NCBI RefSeq assembly: GCF_011046245.1
Contig: NZ_CP049242.1
Location: forward strand, 18,948 to 82,947
Source: Allorhizobium pseudoryzae
Lineage (GTDB): Bacteria > Pseudomonadota > Alphaproteobacteria > Rhizobiales > Rhizobiaceae
Length of the DNA stretch: 64,000 nt
Direction: 5' to 3'
In this document: positions 1 through 10,000 of the stretch, in pieces
Layout of the letters: the number at the start of each line of letters is the position of its first letter
How positions within the stretch are numbered: position 1 is the stretch's first letter
Program-made: the position numbers and the translations under genes
Notes under the pieces: model-generated
Told to the model about the DNA's origin: nothing
The model's database searches: none
Seen by the model: the letters and a program-made list of their open reading frames with translations, nothing else

Positions 1-1
1 C

Positions 2-1000
2 CATGGTCCACTGGTCGACCAGTTCGAAGCGCGAATGGCAGCGCGGTTGGGCCTGCGCAAAGCCAATGTAATCTCGTGCAGCACCGGCACGATGGCGCTT
101 GTCGGGCTCATACGCGCCGCGCGCAACTTGTCAGGGCATCTCGGTCATCTCTGTTTGCTTCCGGCCTACACCTTTGTGGCAACTGCGGGCGCGGCCCTCT
201 CCTGCGGCTATGAATGCCATGTTGTTGATGTTGATCCCATCAGTTGGGCGGTGGATCCTGCGGCGCTGCTCCGCCATCCGCGACTGTCCGAGGTTGGCCT
301 TGTGCTGCCGGTTGCACCTTATGGCCGAAGTATTGATCTGCCGGGCTGGCAGGCGTTTCATGCAGACACCGGAATTCCGGTTGTGATTGATGCAGCAGCC
401 TGTCTTGACCAACTGCTTCGGTCGGGGGCCAGTCTGCCCGACACAATTCCGCTCGCCGTGAGCCTGCATGCGACCAAGAGCTTTGGGTGCGGCGAAGGCG
501 GGTTAGTGCTGTCGCGGAACAGCGCCTTGGTAGAAGAGACATATAAAGTGCTCAATAACGGCTTTTTGGGATCGCGCGAAGCGCAGACCGCGGGGCTGAA
601 CGGGAAAATGAGTGAATACACCGCGGCTGTCGCACTGGCAGAACTGGATAACTTTGCCAACAAACTTGACCGGTGGGCGGCCGTTGCGATGGCCTATTCC
701 GCTACCCAGCAGGCTAGTGGTGTACGACTTTGGACCGCGCCCGATATCTCCTCCTGCTATGTTCTTGCTGAGGCCAGAACTGCCGCTCATGCCGCAATAT
801 TGCGTGCGCGGCTCACCGAAAAGGGCATCGACATTCGGAACTGGTATGGTGCGGGACTATCTGCTCACCCCGCATATGCGCATCTGCGAAAGGACGTGTT
901 GACCGCAAGCGACGACGTCGCCAGCCGGATTATAGGTCTGCCTTGCTTTACCGGATTGTCGGAGCAAGATATCCGCCGGATTACAAATCTACTGACGTGA
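2..1000 (+). CDS. DegT/DnrJ/EryC1/StrS-type sugar aminotransferase, 5' end outside window
   Basis: PLP-dependent aminotransferase of the DegT/StrS family, which usually aminates a keto sugar nucleotide for polysaccharide synthesis. The reading frame is open from base 2, so the N-terminus lies upstream and the ATG at 35 is probably internal. Visible family features are the cofactor-binding SCSTGTMAL segment near the start, the LLPAYTFVATAGA segment, an acidic VVIDAAAC segment, and HATKSFGCGEGG, whose lysine is the expected Schiff-base residue. The 3' end is complete with a TGA stop. The substrate cannot be told. It is followed within about 110 bases by an IS256 remnant. The family call is firm and the role in glycan synthesis is inferred from the surrounding genes. 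Confidence 0.85.
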   Translation, partial: HGPLVDQFEARMAARLGLRKANVISCSTGTMALVGLIRAARNLSGHLGHLCLLPAYTFVATAGAALSCGYECHVVDVDPISWAVDPAALLRHPRLSEVGLVLPVAPYGRSIDLPGWQAFHADTGIPVVIDAAACLDQLLRSGASLPDTIPLAVSLHATKSFGCGEGGLVLSRNSALVEETYKVLNNGFLGSREAQTAGLNGKMSEYTAAVALAELDNFANKLDRWAAVAMAYSATQQASGVRLWTAPDISSCYVLAEARTAAHAAILRARLTEKGIDIRNWYGAGLSAHPAYAHLRKDVLTASDDVASRIIGLPCFTGLSEQDIRRITNLLT

Positions 1001-1109
1001 GCCGTCGTATCTGCATTCGGCTCGGGCATTCCGAGCGCACTTGATTGATGTTCAAAAATCCAACCATCTTTCGCAGGACGCGGAAATGGATCACCATCTT
1101 TCCAGCGAT

Positions 1110-1850
1110 GGCGGTCGCGCAATAATCGCGGTAGCTATCGACACGGACGGCAAGCCGGAAATCGTCGGCCTGCATACTGGCCCTTCCGAAGCCGAACCGT
1201 TCTGGACCTCGCTCCTGCGTGAGCTGGTGCGCCGAGGGCTGACCGGCGTCAAGCTCGTCATCTCCGATGCTCATGAAGGATTGAAGGCTGCCATCACCCA
1301 TGTGTTCGGCGCAACATGGCAGAGATGTCGGGTTCACGCCATGCGCAATGCGCTTGCCTATGTGCCCAAAGGTCAGCAGACCATGGTGGCAGCCGCGATC
1401 CGCCCAGCCTTCCTCCAGCCCGACCATAAAGGAGCCGTTCGGACCTGGCGGCATGTCGCCGACCAGCTCCGCGCCAGATGACCAAAACTGGGGACATTCA
1501 TGGACAATGCAGAGGTTGACGTGCTTGCCTTATGGCGTTCCCGTCCCAACATCGCACCAAGCTCCACAGCACGAACCCTCTGGAGCGCTTGAACAAGCAA
1601 GTGAAGCGCCGCGCTGATGTCGTTGGCATCTTTCCCAACGAAGACAGCATTGTCCGGCTCATCGAAGCGGTCCTCCTCGAGGCCAACGAGGAATGGCAGC
1701 TTCAGCGCCGCTACATGCAGATCGAGGCATGGCAGAGCTCAACACACAAACAATCGAGGAGGAAAAGACACTTCAGATTACACCGAAAGCCGCCTGATCA
1801 TGACGGCCCGGTCCCACACCCAAAATTACACCAACTTGACGGACGCTATC
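1110..1850 (+). pseudogene. IS256-family transposase remnant, 5'-truncated with frameshifts
   Basis: This is the 3' half of an IS256 transposase closely related to the copy at 54638-56058. Homology begins near 1110 and the first half of the gene, with the first catalytic Asp, is missing. The middle (PSEAEPFWTS, LVISDAHEGLKAA) is in one frame to a TGA at 1479-1481. The rest (TNPLERLNKQVKRR) continues after a one-base deletion near 1530, and a further deletion near 1725 scrambles the C-terminus. The element's right end, ending GACGCTATC at 1850, is intact. The TGA sits at exactly the same codon as in the other copy. The flank at 1061 and 1090 carries two copies of ACCATCTTTC of unknown origin. 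Confidence 0.85.
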
Positions 1851-2039
1851 ATCAACCAAGGTGGCTCTGACCTGAAATGTACCATCAACGGAAGGTGCGG
1901 CGTTCGTAGCGCTCACGTTTGAGTATGGTTCTGGTAGTGCTGTCAACCGTGATTTTCGTAAGCGCTAATTTCGGCGCACCTTTTACGACGGACGCCTCTG
2001 CCGCATGAAGTGTCCACTTGAAATAGGTGGACGCCAAAT

Positions 2040-2497
2040 ATGAGTGATGAAGAGCAGACACTGCGTGTGCGGCTTGTGGGGCGTGATGGGCGCCGCCGCT
2101 ATGATCCAGCATCAAAGGCACGGCTTGTAGCGGCCTGCCTTGAGCCTGGCGTTTCGATATCAGGCCTTGCGCTTGCCCATGGGTCAACGCGAACGTTCTG
2201 CGCAAGTGGGTCAAAGATGCCAGGGAATCCGGGTTGCCGACGGTATCATCACGATCGGCGTTTATCCCGGTCATAGCGGCCGACTGTGGCCGGCCTGATG
2301 AGACCCGCTCACTGGATGTGGAGGTCGCACGAGGTGAAAGCCAACCGGCATCACTGGGGCGGACAGCAGGACCTTGTGGTTCTTCCAAGATCAGGGCGTT
2401 GCTGCCGAACGGCGTGAAGCTTTCGCTGGAATGTGGGGATGTGGATGCGTTGACGGCAATCATCGGAGCGCTTGGCCATGTTCAGACTGGGCGCTGA
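2040..2497 (+). pseudogene. tnpA: IS66 TnpA (IS3/IS911-like Orf1), frameshifted
   Basis: TnpA is the small helix-turn-helix protein of IS66 elements. The first part (YDPASKARLVAACLEPG, then GLALAHG) is read from ATG 2040. After about 2190 the family sequence continues in another frame (ANVLRKWVKDARESG, then a C-terminal part ending at 2497), consistent with loss of one base in the codons for His-Gly-Val near 2183. The element may therefore be unable to move without help from a relative. The fact that its target duplication is still perfect suggests that the mutation or the insertion is recent. Confidence 0.75.
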
Positions 2498-2831
2498 TCT
2501 CAAGGTCTACCTGCACCGCGAACCGATCGACTTTCGCGCCGGCATCAACAGCCTTGCTGTTCTGGTGCAGGAGACGATGGAGCTCGATCCGTTTGCGCCT
2601 GCGGTTTTTGCCTTTTGCAATCGTCGCCGCGACCGGATGAAGCTGTTGTTCTTCGATCGGTGCGGTTTTGTGATGGTCCTGAAACGATTGACCGAGGACA
2701 GATTCCGATGGCCACGCCGAGAAACTGCGGTGGTGTCGCTTTCGACTGAGCAATTGCACTGGATTCTCGACGGCATCGATATTGATGCGATAGTCCGTCA
2801 TCCGGTTCGGCAATACCAGATCGCCGGGTGA
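2478..2831 (+). CDS. tnpB: IS66 TnpB (Orf2)
   Basis: TnpB of IS66 family elements, about 117 residues, an accessory protein needed for transposition whose biochemical role is unclear. Family features are the start LGADLKVYLHREPIDFRAG, then CNRRRDRMKLLFFDRCGF, RFRWPRRE and LSTEQLHWILDGID. The ATG at 2478 is preferred to the in-frame TTG at 2472. It overlaps the end of tnpA and is followed after about 54 bases by tnpC, the normal IS66 gene order. Confidence 0.9.
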   Translation: MFRLGADLKVYLHREPIDFRAGINSLAVLVQETMELDPFAPAVFAFCNRRRDRMKLLFFDRCGFVMVLKRLTEDRFRWPRRETAVVSLSTEQLHWILDGIDIDAIVRHPVRQYQIAG

Positions 2832-2885
2832 CGGCTCTGAACGTCTTCGGTTGACGGAGGGAAACGGTTCAGATTCAAGAATCTG

Positions 2886-4457
2886 ATGATCCGACCCGGC
2901 GAACCCACTGTTGAGGAGTTGATGGCGCGCATTGCCGCGCTACAGGCGGAAAACCGTCAGCTCACGGAACGCGTGGTCAAACTCGAGGAAGAGTTGGTGC
3001 TGGCGCGGCTTCATCGTTTTGCGCCGAAAAGTGAAAAGCACGTGGACCGCCTCTTCGATGAAGCCGAGCAGGTTGCCGATGAAGAGGACGCTGGTGACGA
3101 AGACGGCGATCTCATCGACCTGCCGGACACTGGCTTTCCGGCGACCGAGAAAACGCAGGGCAAGAAGCGCGGCCGCAAGCCCCTGCCGGAACACTTGCCG
3201 CGCGAGCGCGTCGAATATGACCTTGCCGATGATCAGAAGGGCTGCCCTTGTTGCCGCCACCAGATGCATCGCATGGGCGAGGCTGTTACCGAGCAGCTCC
3301 ACATCGAGGTGAAGGCCAAGGTCCTGCAGAATGTGCGGTTCAAATATGCCTGCCGCTATTGCGACCGGACCGGTATCAATACGCCTGTTGTCCTTGCGCC
3401 AATGCCCGCCCAGCCTCTGCCCGGCAGTATCGCCACGGCCTCGACACTGGCATTTGCACTGGTCCACAAATACGTCGATGGCACACCGCTCTACCGTCTG
3501 GCGCAGGCTTTCGAGCGCGCCGGCGTTCCCATCAGCCGCGGCGCTCTCGGGCACTGGGTGATCGGATCGAGCGAGAGGCATCTCTCCCGCATCTACGATG
3601 CGCTGAAGCTGCGGCTGAGGGCGCAGCCGCTCATCCATGGCGACGAGACGACGGTCCAGGTCCTGAAGGAAAAGGACAGGGAGGCCACCAGCACATCCTA
3701 TATGTGGGCGTATCGGAGCAGCGAGGATAGCAATGAACCGATCGTGCTTCTCGACTACCAACCCGGCCGCGGCCAGATTTATCCGCAGGCCTTCCTCGGC
3801 GACTACCGCGGCATATTGATGAGCGATGGCTACACCGCCTGGCGAACGTTGGAAGGGGCAACGCATCTGGGATGCATGGCCCATTCCAGGCGTCGCTTCG
3901 TCGATGCCCTGAAGACAAGGAAGAAAGGCGGCGGACCACCGGAGCAGGCGCTGACGTTCTTCGAGCAGCTCTACCGTATCGAAAGCCAAGCCAGAGGAGA
4001 AAAGGCGGAAGCTTACGAAACGCAAGCCGACTGCATTCGCCGTTTCCGCCAGCAGCACAGCGTCCCCATCCTGATTGCCCTAAAAGCATGGCTCGATGAC
4101 ATCGCGCCAAAGGTCCTGCCCGACAGCAAGATCGGCGATGCCGTATCCTACACCCTGAACCAGTGGGAATACCTGACGCGCTACACCCAAGACGGCAGGA
4201 TGCCGATCGACAACAACCTGCTGGAACGTGATATCAGGATTTTTGCCACTGGAAGAAAATCCTGGCTGTTCAGCGATACTGCGGACGGAGCCAAGGCCAG
4301 TGCCGTCGTCTACAGCATCATGCTGACCTGCCGCGCCTGCGGTATCGAACCCTTGGCTTACTTGCGCCACATCCTCAGCGAATTGCCGCAACGCACATCG
4401 GATGCCGACATCTCCGACCTGCTGCCATTCAACTTCGCCAGGACCGCTACCGCCTGA
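2886..4457 (+). CDS. tnpC: IS66 transposase TnpC
   Basis: Full-length IS66 DDE transposase of 523 residues. It opens with a leucine-zipper-like coiled coil (LMARIAALQAENRQL). Next comes an acidic linker and a zinc-binding region with paired cysteines (CPCCRHQMHRMG, ACRYCDR). The catalytic core has IHGDETTVQVL (first Asp), LMSDGYTAWRTLEG (second Asp) and DNNLLERDIRIFATGRKSWLF (Glu). No internal stop is visible, so this transposase may work even though its tnpA is broken. Confidence 0.93.
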   Translation: MIRPGEPTVEELMARIAALQAENRQLTERVVKLEEELVLARLHRFAPKSEKHVDRLFDEAEQVADEEDAGDEDGDLIDLPDTGFPATEKTQGKKRGRKPLPEHLPRERVEYDLADDQKGCPCCRHQMHRMGEAVTEQLHIEVKAKVLQNVRFKYACRYCDRTGINTPVVLAPMPAQPLPGSIATASTLAFALVHKYVDGTPLYRLAQAFERAGVPISRGALGHWVIGSSERHLSRIYDALKLRLRAQPLIHGDETTVQVLKEKDREATSTSYMWAYRSSEDSNEPIVLLDYQPGRGQIYPQAFLGDYRGILMSDGYTAWRTLEGATHLGCMAHSRRRFVDALKTRKKGGGPPEQALTFFEQLYRIESQARGEKAEAYETQADCIRRFRQQHSVPILIALKAWLDDIAPKVLPDSKIGDAVSYTLNQWEYLTRYTQDGRMPIDNNLLERDIRIFATGRKSWLFSDTADGAKASAVVYSIMLTCRACGIEPLAYLRHILSELPQRTSDADISDLLPFNFARTATA

Positions 4458-4640
4458 TCCCAGACAAACGCGTGACAGCCACGCCGGTCAAACGACACGC
4501 GTCAACGTGCAGGGAAATGTGCGCTTACTGATTTTCTCCATTAGTGCGCTATTGAGCAATATTGATCCGGTACTGACATGTAGGCCAACATCGGCTATTC
4601 CGCGTTGTATGCGCGAAGTGTGGAGTTGGAGAAGGCAGCG

Positions 4641-5681
4641 ATGTTGAGCGGTGGAATTAGAGCGAGGGCGCCCCTGCGGTTAGGCTTAGCCGGCGGCGGA
4701 ACAGACCTCTCGCCGTTTTGCGACGAACATGGTGGCTATGTCATGAATGCCACCGTTAGTCTGTATGCCTATGTCCATCTTGCACCCAACTCTGACGGTA
4801 AACTCGTTTTTGAAGCAGCAGAGCAGGGCGAGAGGTTTGAAACCGACGCAATCGCGACTGTTCCTCTCAATCCGGGAACAATACTTCATTGCGGGGTTTA
4901 CAACCGCATCATCCGCGAATTCAATGCTGGCAAGCCGTTGCCATTGACGATACGCACGACAGTGGACGTCCCCGCCGGGTCAGGTATGGGAGGGTCGTCA
5001 ACTCTTGTAGTGGCGCTTGTTGAGGCGTTCCGGCATTATTTGAGTTTGCCGCTTGGTGAGTACGATATTGCGCGTCTTGCATTTGAAATCGAGCGTGAGG
5101 ACCTCAAAGTTGCAGGCGGCAGGCAGGATCAGTATGCCGCTGCATTCGGAGGCTTTAATTTTATGGAGTTTAATAGCGGCAATCAGACCATCATAAATCC
5201 TTTGAGAATGAAGGCCAGTACGATCCAAGAACTGGAGGCCTCGTTCGTCCTTTACTATACCGGTCGCTCCCGCAGTTCATCGTTGATCATCGAGGCTCAA
5301 CAAGGACAATTGAAAGAGCGCAATGCCACGTCTGTTGAGGCTATGTTATCGCTAAAGAACGAGGCACTGGAAATGAAGGAAGCTTTGCTCACGGGACGGC
5401 TTGATCGTATTGCTGAAATTATGGCGCGAGGGTGGTTGGCGAAGAAGCAAACCGCGACAGCCGTATCGAACGCTGAAATTGATAGGATTCTCGACCTTGC
5501 GCTGGAAAATGGAGGCTTGGCGGGTAAAGTCTCCGGTGCCGGTGGTGGTGGATTTGTATCTATTATTGCCAGCCCATCTGAGCGCTATCGTGTTATGAAT
5601 GCACTTCGCAAGGAACCCGGTCAGTTGCTCCCTGTGGTATTCACGGCGGAAGGCGTCTGCTCATGGAGGCAGACTCTTTGA
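4641..5681 (+). CDS. hddA: D-glycero-D-manno-heptose 7-phosphate kinase (GHMP kinase)
   Basis: GHMP-family sugar kinase of the HddA type, which makes heptose 1,7-bisphosphate on the way to GDP-D-glycero-alpha-D-manno-heptose. The N-terminus RAPLRLGLAGGGTDLSPF is characteristic of this subgroup. The ATP-binding loop PAGSGMGGSSTLVVA lies near residue 115 and the C-terminal GKVSGAGGGGFVSI is the third GHMP motif. ATG 4641 is preferred to TTG 4605 because GGAG stands a few bases upstream of it. The stop overlaps the next gene by 19 bases, so the two are probably translated together. No gmhA (sedoheptulose 7-phosphate isomerase) is seen nearby, so that step must come from elsewhere. An L-fucose-type kinase role is a less likely alternative. 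Confidence 0.85.
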   Translation: MLSGGIRARAPLRLGLAGGGTDLSPFCDEHGGYVMNATVSLYAYVHLAPNSDGKLVFEAAEQGERFETDAIATVPLNPGTILHCGVYNRIIREFNAGKPLPLTIRTTVDVPAGSGMGGSSTLVVALVEAFRHYLSLPLGEYDIARLAFEIEREDLKVAGGRQDQYAAAFGGFNFMEFNSGNQTIINPLRMKASTIQELEASFVLYYTGRSRSSSLIIEAQQGQLKERNATSVEAMLSLKNEALEMKEALLTGRLDRIAEIMARGWLAKKQTATAVSNAEIDRILDLALENGGLAGKVSGAGGGGFVSIIASPSERYRVMNALRKEPGQLLPVVFTAEGVCSWRQTL

Positions 5682-6919
5682 ATACCGTTTTGCAAAGCGC
5701 TCGACAGGCCGTTATTCTAGTCGGCGGAAAAGGTACGCGTCTGGGTGACCTGACTAAGAATACACCCAAACCGCTAATGCGAATTGATGACAACTCGCTG
5801 TTTCTCGACCACGTTATCTTCAACATCGCTCGACAAAGCTTCGACGAAATACTTCTGCTTGCGGGGCATTTGGGAGAACAATTTATAGGCCGGTATCACG
5901 GGAAACACGTCTGTGGCGCGGCTGTTAGAGTAATACAAGAGACGACGCCAGCTGGAACCGGGGGGGCTTTGCTGAACGCAGCAGATGCCTTGCAGGAGGT
6001 ATTTCTTTTGGCGAATGGCGACACATTCTTTGATGTGAATGTACGTCAACTAGATAGGATCCTTCTTAAAAAGTCAGACGCACTCGGAGTTATGGCGCTG
6101 CGTCATGAGCCAGATAGTGGTCGCTACGGTGCTGTAGTGCTGGAGAATGGCTATTTGACTGGTTTTCGAGAAAAGGAGCAGCCGATTCACGGTGGAGCTC
6201 TCATTAATGCCGGAGCAGGAGTCTTCCGCAAAGATGTGCTCACGTTCATTAACAATGTTCCGTGTTCCATTGAGAGTGACGTGTACCCGAAGCTCGCTGA
6301 TCAACGTCGGATAATGGGGCACGAATTTCCTGGATACTTTATTGATATTGGCCTTCCAGAAACGCTAGAATTTGCTCGTAATACACTGCCGCAGAAACGG
6401 TACCGCCCAGCCCTCTTTCTCGATCGTGATGGTGTCATCAATGAGGACTATGGCTACACCCATAAACCTCAAGATCTCCTGTTTGTAAAAGGTGCCGTCG
6501 ATCTAATTCGGAGTGCTAACGACATGGGCGCCCTGGTTATCGTTGTTACTAATCAGGCGGGCGTCGCACATGGATTTTATGGAATGAATGACGTCGAGAT
6601 CTTTCATGAGGCGATGAATGAAAGCCTGAACCGACACGGGGCCTTCATAGATGCATTCTACGCTTGTCCCTTTCATCCGTCAGCAAAAGTTGCGGCCTTT
6701 CGCCATCCGGATCACCCCGATCGCAAGCCAAATCCTGGGATGCTGCTTAGAGCTTTCGATGAATGGCCGATTCTCAGGGAAAGAAGCATTCTAATTGGCG
6801 ACAAGGAAAGTGACATCGCAGCCGCCGAACGAGCCGGAATCCGGGGTCTTCTATTCGATAAAGAGGATCTTAGTTCTTTGAAAAGCAAAGCACTAATGCA
6901 TTTGCAACGCGTATGTTAG
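5663..6919 (+). CDS. hddC-gmhB: Fusion of heptose 1-phosphate guanylyltransferase and heptose 1,7-bisphosphate phosphatase
   Basis: Two enzymes of GDP-heptose synthesis in one 418-residue chain. Residues 1 to about 240 are a sugar nucleotidyltransferase: AVILVGGKGTRLGDLTKNTPK is the nucleotide-binding signature and LLANGDTFFDVN carries the metal-binding Asp. Residues about 247-418 are a HAD phosphatase of the histidinol-phosphatase/GmhB type: FLDRDGVINEDYGY holds the nucleophile, VVTNQAGVAHGFY motif II, FYACPFHP the cysteine/histidine zinc-loop region, and LIGDKESDIAAAERAG the final acidic motif. These two functions are usually encoded by separate genes. The phosphatase step lies between the upstream kinase and this nucleotidyltransferase, so the fusion joins consecutive reactions. 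Confidence 0.85.
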   Translation: MEADSLNTVLQSARQAVILVGGKGTRLGDLTKNTPKPLMRIDDNSLFLDHVIFNIARQSFDEILLLAGHLGEQFIGRYHGKHVCGAAVRVIQETTPAGTGGALLNAADALQEVFLLANGDTFFDVNVRQLDRILLKKSDALGVMALRHEPDSGRYGAVVLENGYLTGFREKEQPIHGGALINAGAGVFRKDVLTFINNVPCSIESDVYPKLADQRRIMGHEFPGYFIDIGLPETLEFARNTLPQKRYRPALFLDRDGVINEDYGYTHKPQDLLFVKGAVDLIRSANDMGALVIVVTNQAGVAHGFYGMNDVEIFHEAMNESLNRHGAFIDAFYACPFHPSAKVAAFRHPDHPDRKPNPGMLLRAFDEWPILRERSILIGDKESDIAAAERAGIRGLLFDKEDLSSLKSKALMHLQRVC

Positions 6920-7089
6920 GGTACCAGTTGCACCAACTTCTTACTTCAGGGCGCGAGGAAGTTTACCCACTGAGGGCTAGCTATTTTGGGATGCCTCCTG
7001 GGTGGGAGCCGCGACGGGATAAAGGTTCCGAGGAAGCTGCCTGTCTAATTGATTTCTGTGCGAGGTTGAGTCCGCATGTCAGATATTGA
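6913..7089 (+). CDS. Possible 58-residue small protein
   Basis: An ATG at 6913, overlapping the last codons of hddC-gmhB, opens 58 codons that fill the 156-base gap before the next gene and end at TGA 7087-7089, inside the start of that gene. The product (beginning MLGYQLHQLL, ending RLSPHVRY) is not recognised. It has no signal peptide, membrane segment or metal-binding motif. It may be a real short gene, the decayed tail of a lost gene, or chance. Its tight overlap with both neighbours is the only support. Confidence 0.25.
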   Translation: MLGYQLHQLLTSGREEVYPLRASYFGMPPGWEPRRDKGSEEAACLIDFCARLSPHVRY

Positions 7090-10000
7090 ACGTTTCGATC
7101 CAAAGATGCGTGGGAAAACGGCGCATGAGCACCTTCACCGTTATGGCCTCTGCCAGGAATACGTAAATGGTAGAACAGTTCTAGACCTGGCCTCTGGAGA
7201 AGGATACGGAACCGCCATTCTCGGGGAGAATGCGGACTTAGTTATTGGCATTGATTTGGATGCCGAAAGCGTCAAAGCAGCTCAGAAAAAATACGGAAAA
7301 CCTGACAAAATCAGGTTTCAACGAGCGGATTGCCGATACTTGCCGTTTGCGCAGGACACGTTCGATGTGGTCGTCGCACTCGAAATCGTCGAACACATTA
7401 GCGAACAAGATTTGCTTCTGTCGGAAGCCATAAGGGTACTAAAGCCTGATGGACTGTTGATCATCTCAACACCAAACCGCCTTGTCTATAATAAATATAA
7501 AGCTATTAATCAGTACCACATAAAAGAGTTTGAATTAGATGAATTCTCTGTTTTTCTGAATTCGCATTTTTCGAATGTTGAAATTATGGGACAGTCTATG
7601 TCTCTTGTCTCCCTCATTGGGCCGCTCACTAAAATGGCGCAGTCAAATGAGTCGAGTTATCGAGCATATACTGACGGTTCGTCTAGGTCAGATCACAATA
7701 ATTCGGTTATGGCCGGAATTAAGCCGATTTTGGAGCCCGAGTTCTGCCTTGCCTTTTGTTCAAACAAGCCGATTGTTCATCCTGTATCCAGATCATCGCT
7801 ATTTCGGACGGAAGAAGATCTGTGGAACGAACATAGCAAAATAATGGCGTGGGCTTCGAACCTTCACAATGAAGATGAGGAGCTTCGTGCGCAAGTTGCT
7901 GATCTTGAGCGTCAAATTGACGATTTGCGTGGTCAGAGCGTCCAACGGGCCTCAGAAGTCGAGGGGCTGAAAGTTTCCCTAGCGCATGCGCAACAACTCT
8001 CATCGGTGCGGGAGGGCGAGATCGCCCGTCTGTGGGATGTGACAAGGAAGCTGAACGATACTGAAAACAGACTGGAGGCCACGGCAGCAGCCGAGGAACG
8101 AGCTCGTATTGAGGTTCTTTCGGAGCTTGTACAGCGACTACTGGACAGGCCAGTAGAGCTCGGAACGCTTGAGGAAATTGGTCAAGCGCTTCGTGAAGCG
8201 ACCACACTTAGACAGAAGAGAGATGCTGAACTTTCTGTCCTTCATGCTCGAATTATCGAAGCGCAAGAATCCGTGGATCAGGTTCGGTCCCAGTTAGACG
8301 CCACGGAACGGCGCCTTTTCGCGAAGGATGAACTGCTTGAAAGCGCGAAAGCGGAATTAGCCTCGACACGGCGACAATTAATCGAAAGCAATGCATCAAT
8401 ATCTGAAATGACTGAAGCATTGACGCGCGCTGAGACTGGTGCGTCTGCTAATATGCAAAATACCCGCGCACTAGAGTTAAAGGTCCAAGAATACATTAAA
8501 GATTTGGCCGCTTTCGAAGTCAAGCTAGCGTCTGAGCGCAGGATATCGTCCGAGAAAGCGGATTCGCTTGTTGCTCTAAAGAGTGCATTGCGCGAGACGT
8601 TGGATCAACTTTCCGTAGCACAATCTGAGGCAGAAGTAGGAAGAGCTGCTGCTTTTGCAATCAGGGGAATTAGGCAGAAAGCGGAGATTGTCAAGCGAAA
8701 GCAATCGCTTTATGAGCTTCGCATAAATATTCAAAATGAGTCAAAACTGTCATCCTCTTTCGTTCGTAAAGAACTTGCAAAGGATTCGTTTCAGGACATT
8801 CAAATCCTTTCGCTAAAACCACTCAGGTCAGACTTTGCAATTTTAAAGAATATAGGTTTGTTCGACGCCGAATGGTATGCAGAGCAAGATGATGGTCTAT
8901 CGCTAGACCAAGCATGGTCTCATTTTAAAAACTATGGTCTCAAGGAGGGAAGAGACCCTCATTCCCTCTTCAAGGGAAAATGGGTAGCGCAGCGCTATCC
9001 TCATATACTCAATGGTACGAATCCGCTTTTAGCCTACCTTAGGAGTTCAGACCGAGGCCATATTTCGCCTCATCCCTTATTCGATGCGGACTATTACCTC
9101 TCGAGTAACCCAGACGTTGCTAACAGCGGGATTAGTCCGATTTCCCACTACATACAACATGGACAGGCAGAAGGGCGCCTACCATCTCCTCTCATTTTAT
9201 CGGAATGGATTGAACAGAAGTGGGGAGCTCGTTTTCCCCTGCCGTTTTCTTTGGTCGAGTACCTACGCAATAGGTCTCTTTGGCACTTCTCGCCTCATCC
9301 TTTGTTCGACGCTGTCTACTATCTCGAGAGCAATCCCGATATCGACGGAACTAGCGTAAACCCGCTCGTGCACTATCTGCAGAACGGGTGGCGGGAGGGC
9401 CGGTCACCTCATCCTTGGTTTGACAATGATTGGTACTTAAACCAGAATCGGGATGTGTTAAGAGCCCGCATGAATCCTCTGGTACATTTTATCAGGTATG
9501 GAGCAAACGAAGGTAGAGATCCTAACGCATTTTTCTCGACGAAATACTATCTTAATACTCATCTAGACGTTGCGGAATCTGGCATAAATCCGCTTGTTCA
9601 TTACGTTATGCATGGACATAGAGAGGGGCGAGCTGTCAATGCTGATATGATCCACCTTTCATCTGCATTAGATACAGACGGAAGGAGACAAGTCTCATTG
9701 ATGGAGTTAATGGTGGACGCTCGAACCGAGTATGCTCTACCCGCCCTTGATTTGTCCCAAGAATTCGACGGATCCGGTGGTGGCGTTCTTTGGCCACCCA
9801 CACCGCTTGATGATTATTGGCTTCCACAGAAACTAAGGGACCACATACTTAATCGCTTTGGCGAGCGTTATATACCCCTCGTCTCATATCTTTTTTCTGT
9901 TGTAGCAAAATATAAAGACAGGGAATCGGATTTAAAGACGTCAGATACTCTAAAAGTTTTGGTTGATAGAGCTCGATTTTTGAGCAACAGGCAGAATATT

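Larger units (their letters stand above)
1958..4528 (+). mobile_element. IS66-family insertion sequence, first copy
   Basis: The ends are GTAAGCGCTAATTTC at 1958 and, inverted, GTAAGCGCACATTTC ending at 4528. The element is flanked by a perfect 8-bp direct repeat TGATTTTC at 1950-1957 and 4529-4536, the target-duplication length known for IS66. It holds the usual three genes: tnpA (frameshifted), tnpB and tnpC. It belongs to a different IS66 subgroup from the copy at 56997-59794, with different ends and clearly different proteins. Joining the two flanks over one copy of the duplication gave no gene I recognise. Confidence 0.92.

Noticed and set aside
1061..1100. Two copies of ACCATCTTTC beside the IS256 remnant, resembling IS21-type terminal repeats
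   Set aside because: The match is too short and no IS21 genes or second end are nearby.
2940..4058. A 372-codon minus-strand ORF over IS66 tnpC
   Set aside because: It is the complement of a clear DDE transposase in GC-rich DNA, where long antisense frames are common.
1921..4600. A frame that stays open when the flanks of the first IS66 are joined (MVLVVLSTVIFS...)
   Set aside because: It has no ribosome-binding site, no recognisable family and is short; probably chance.
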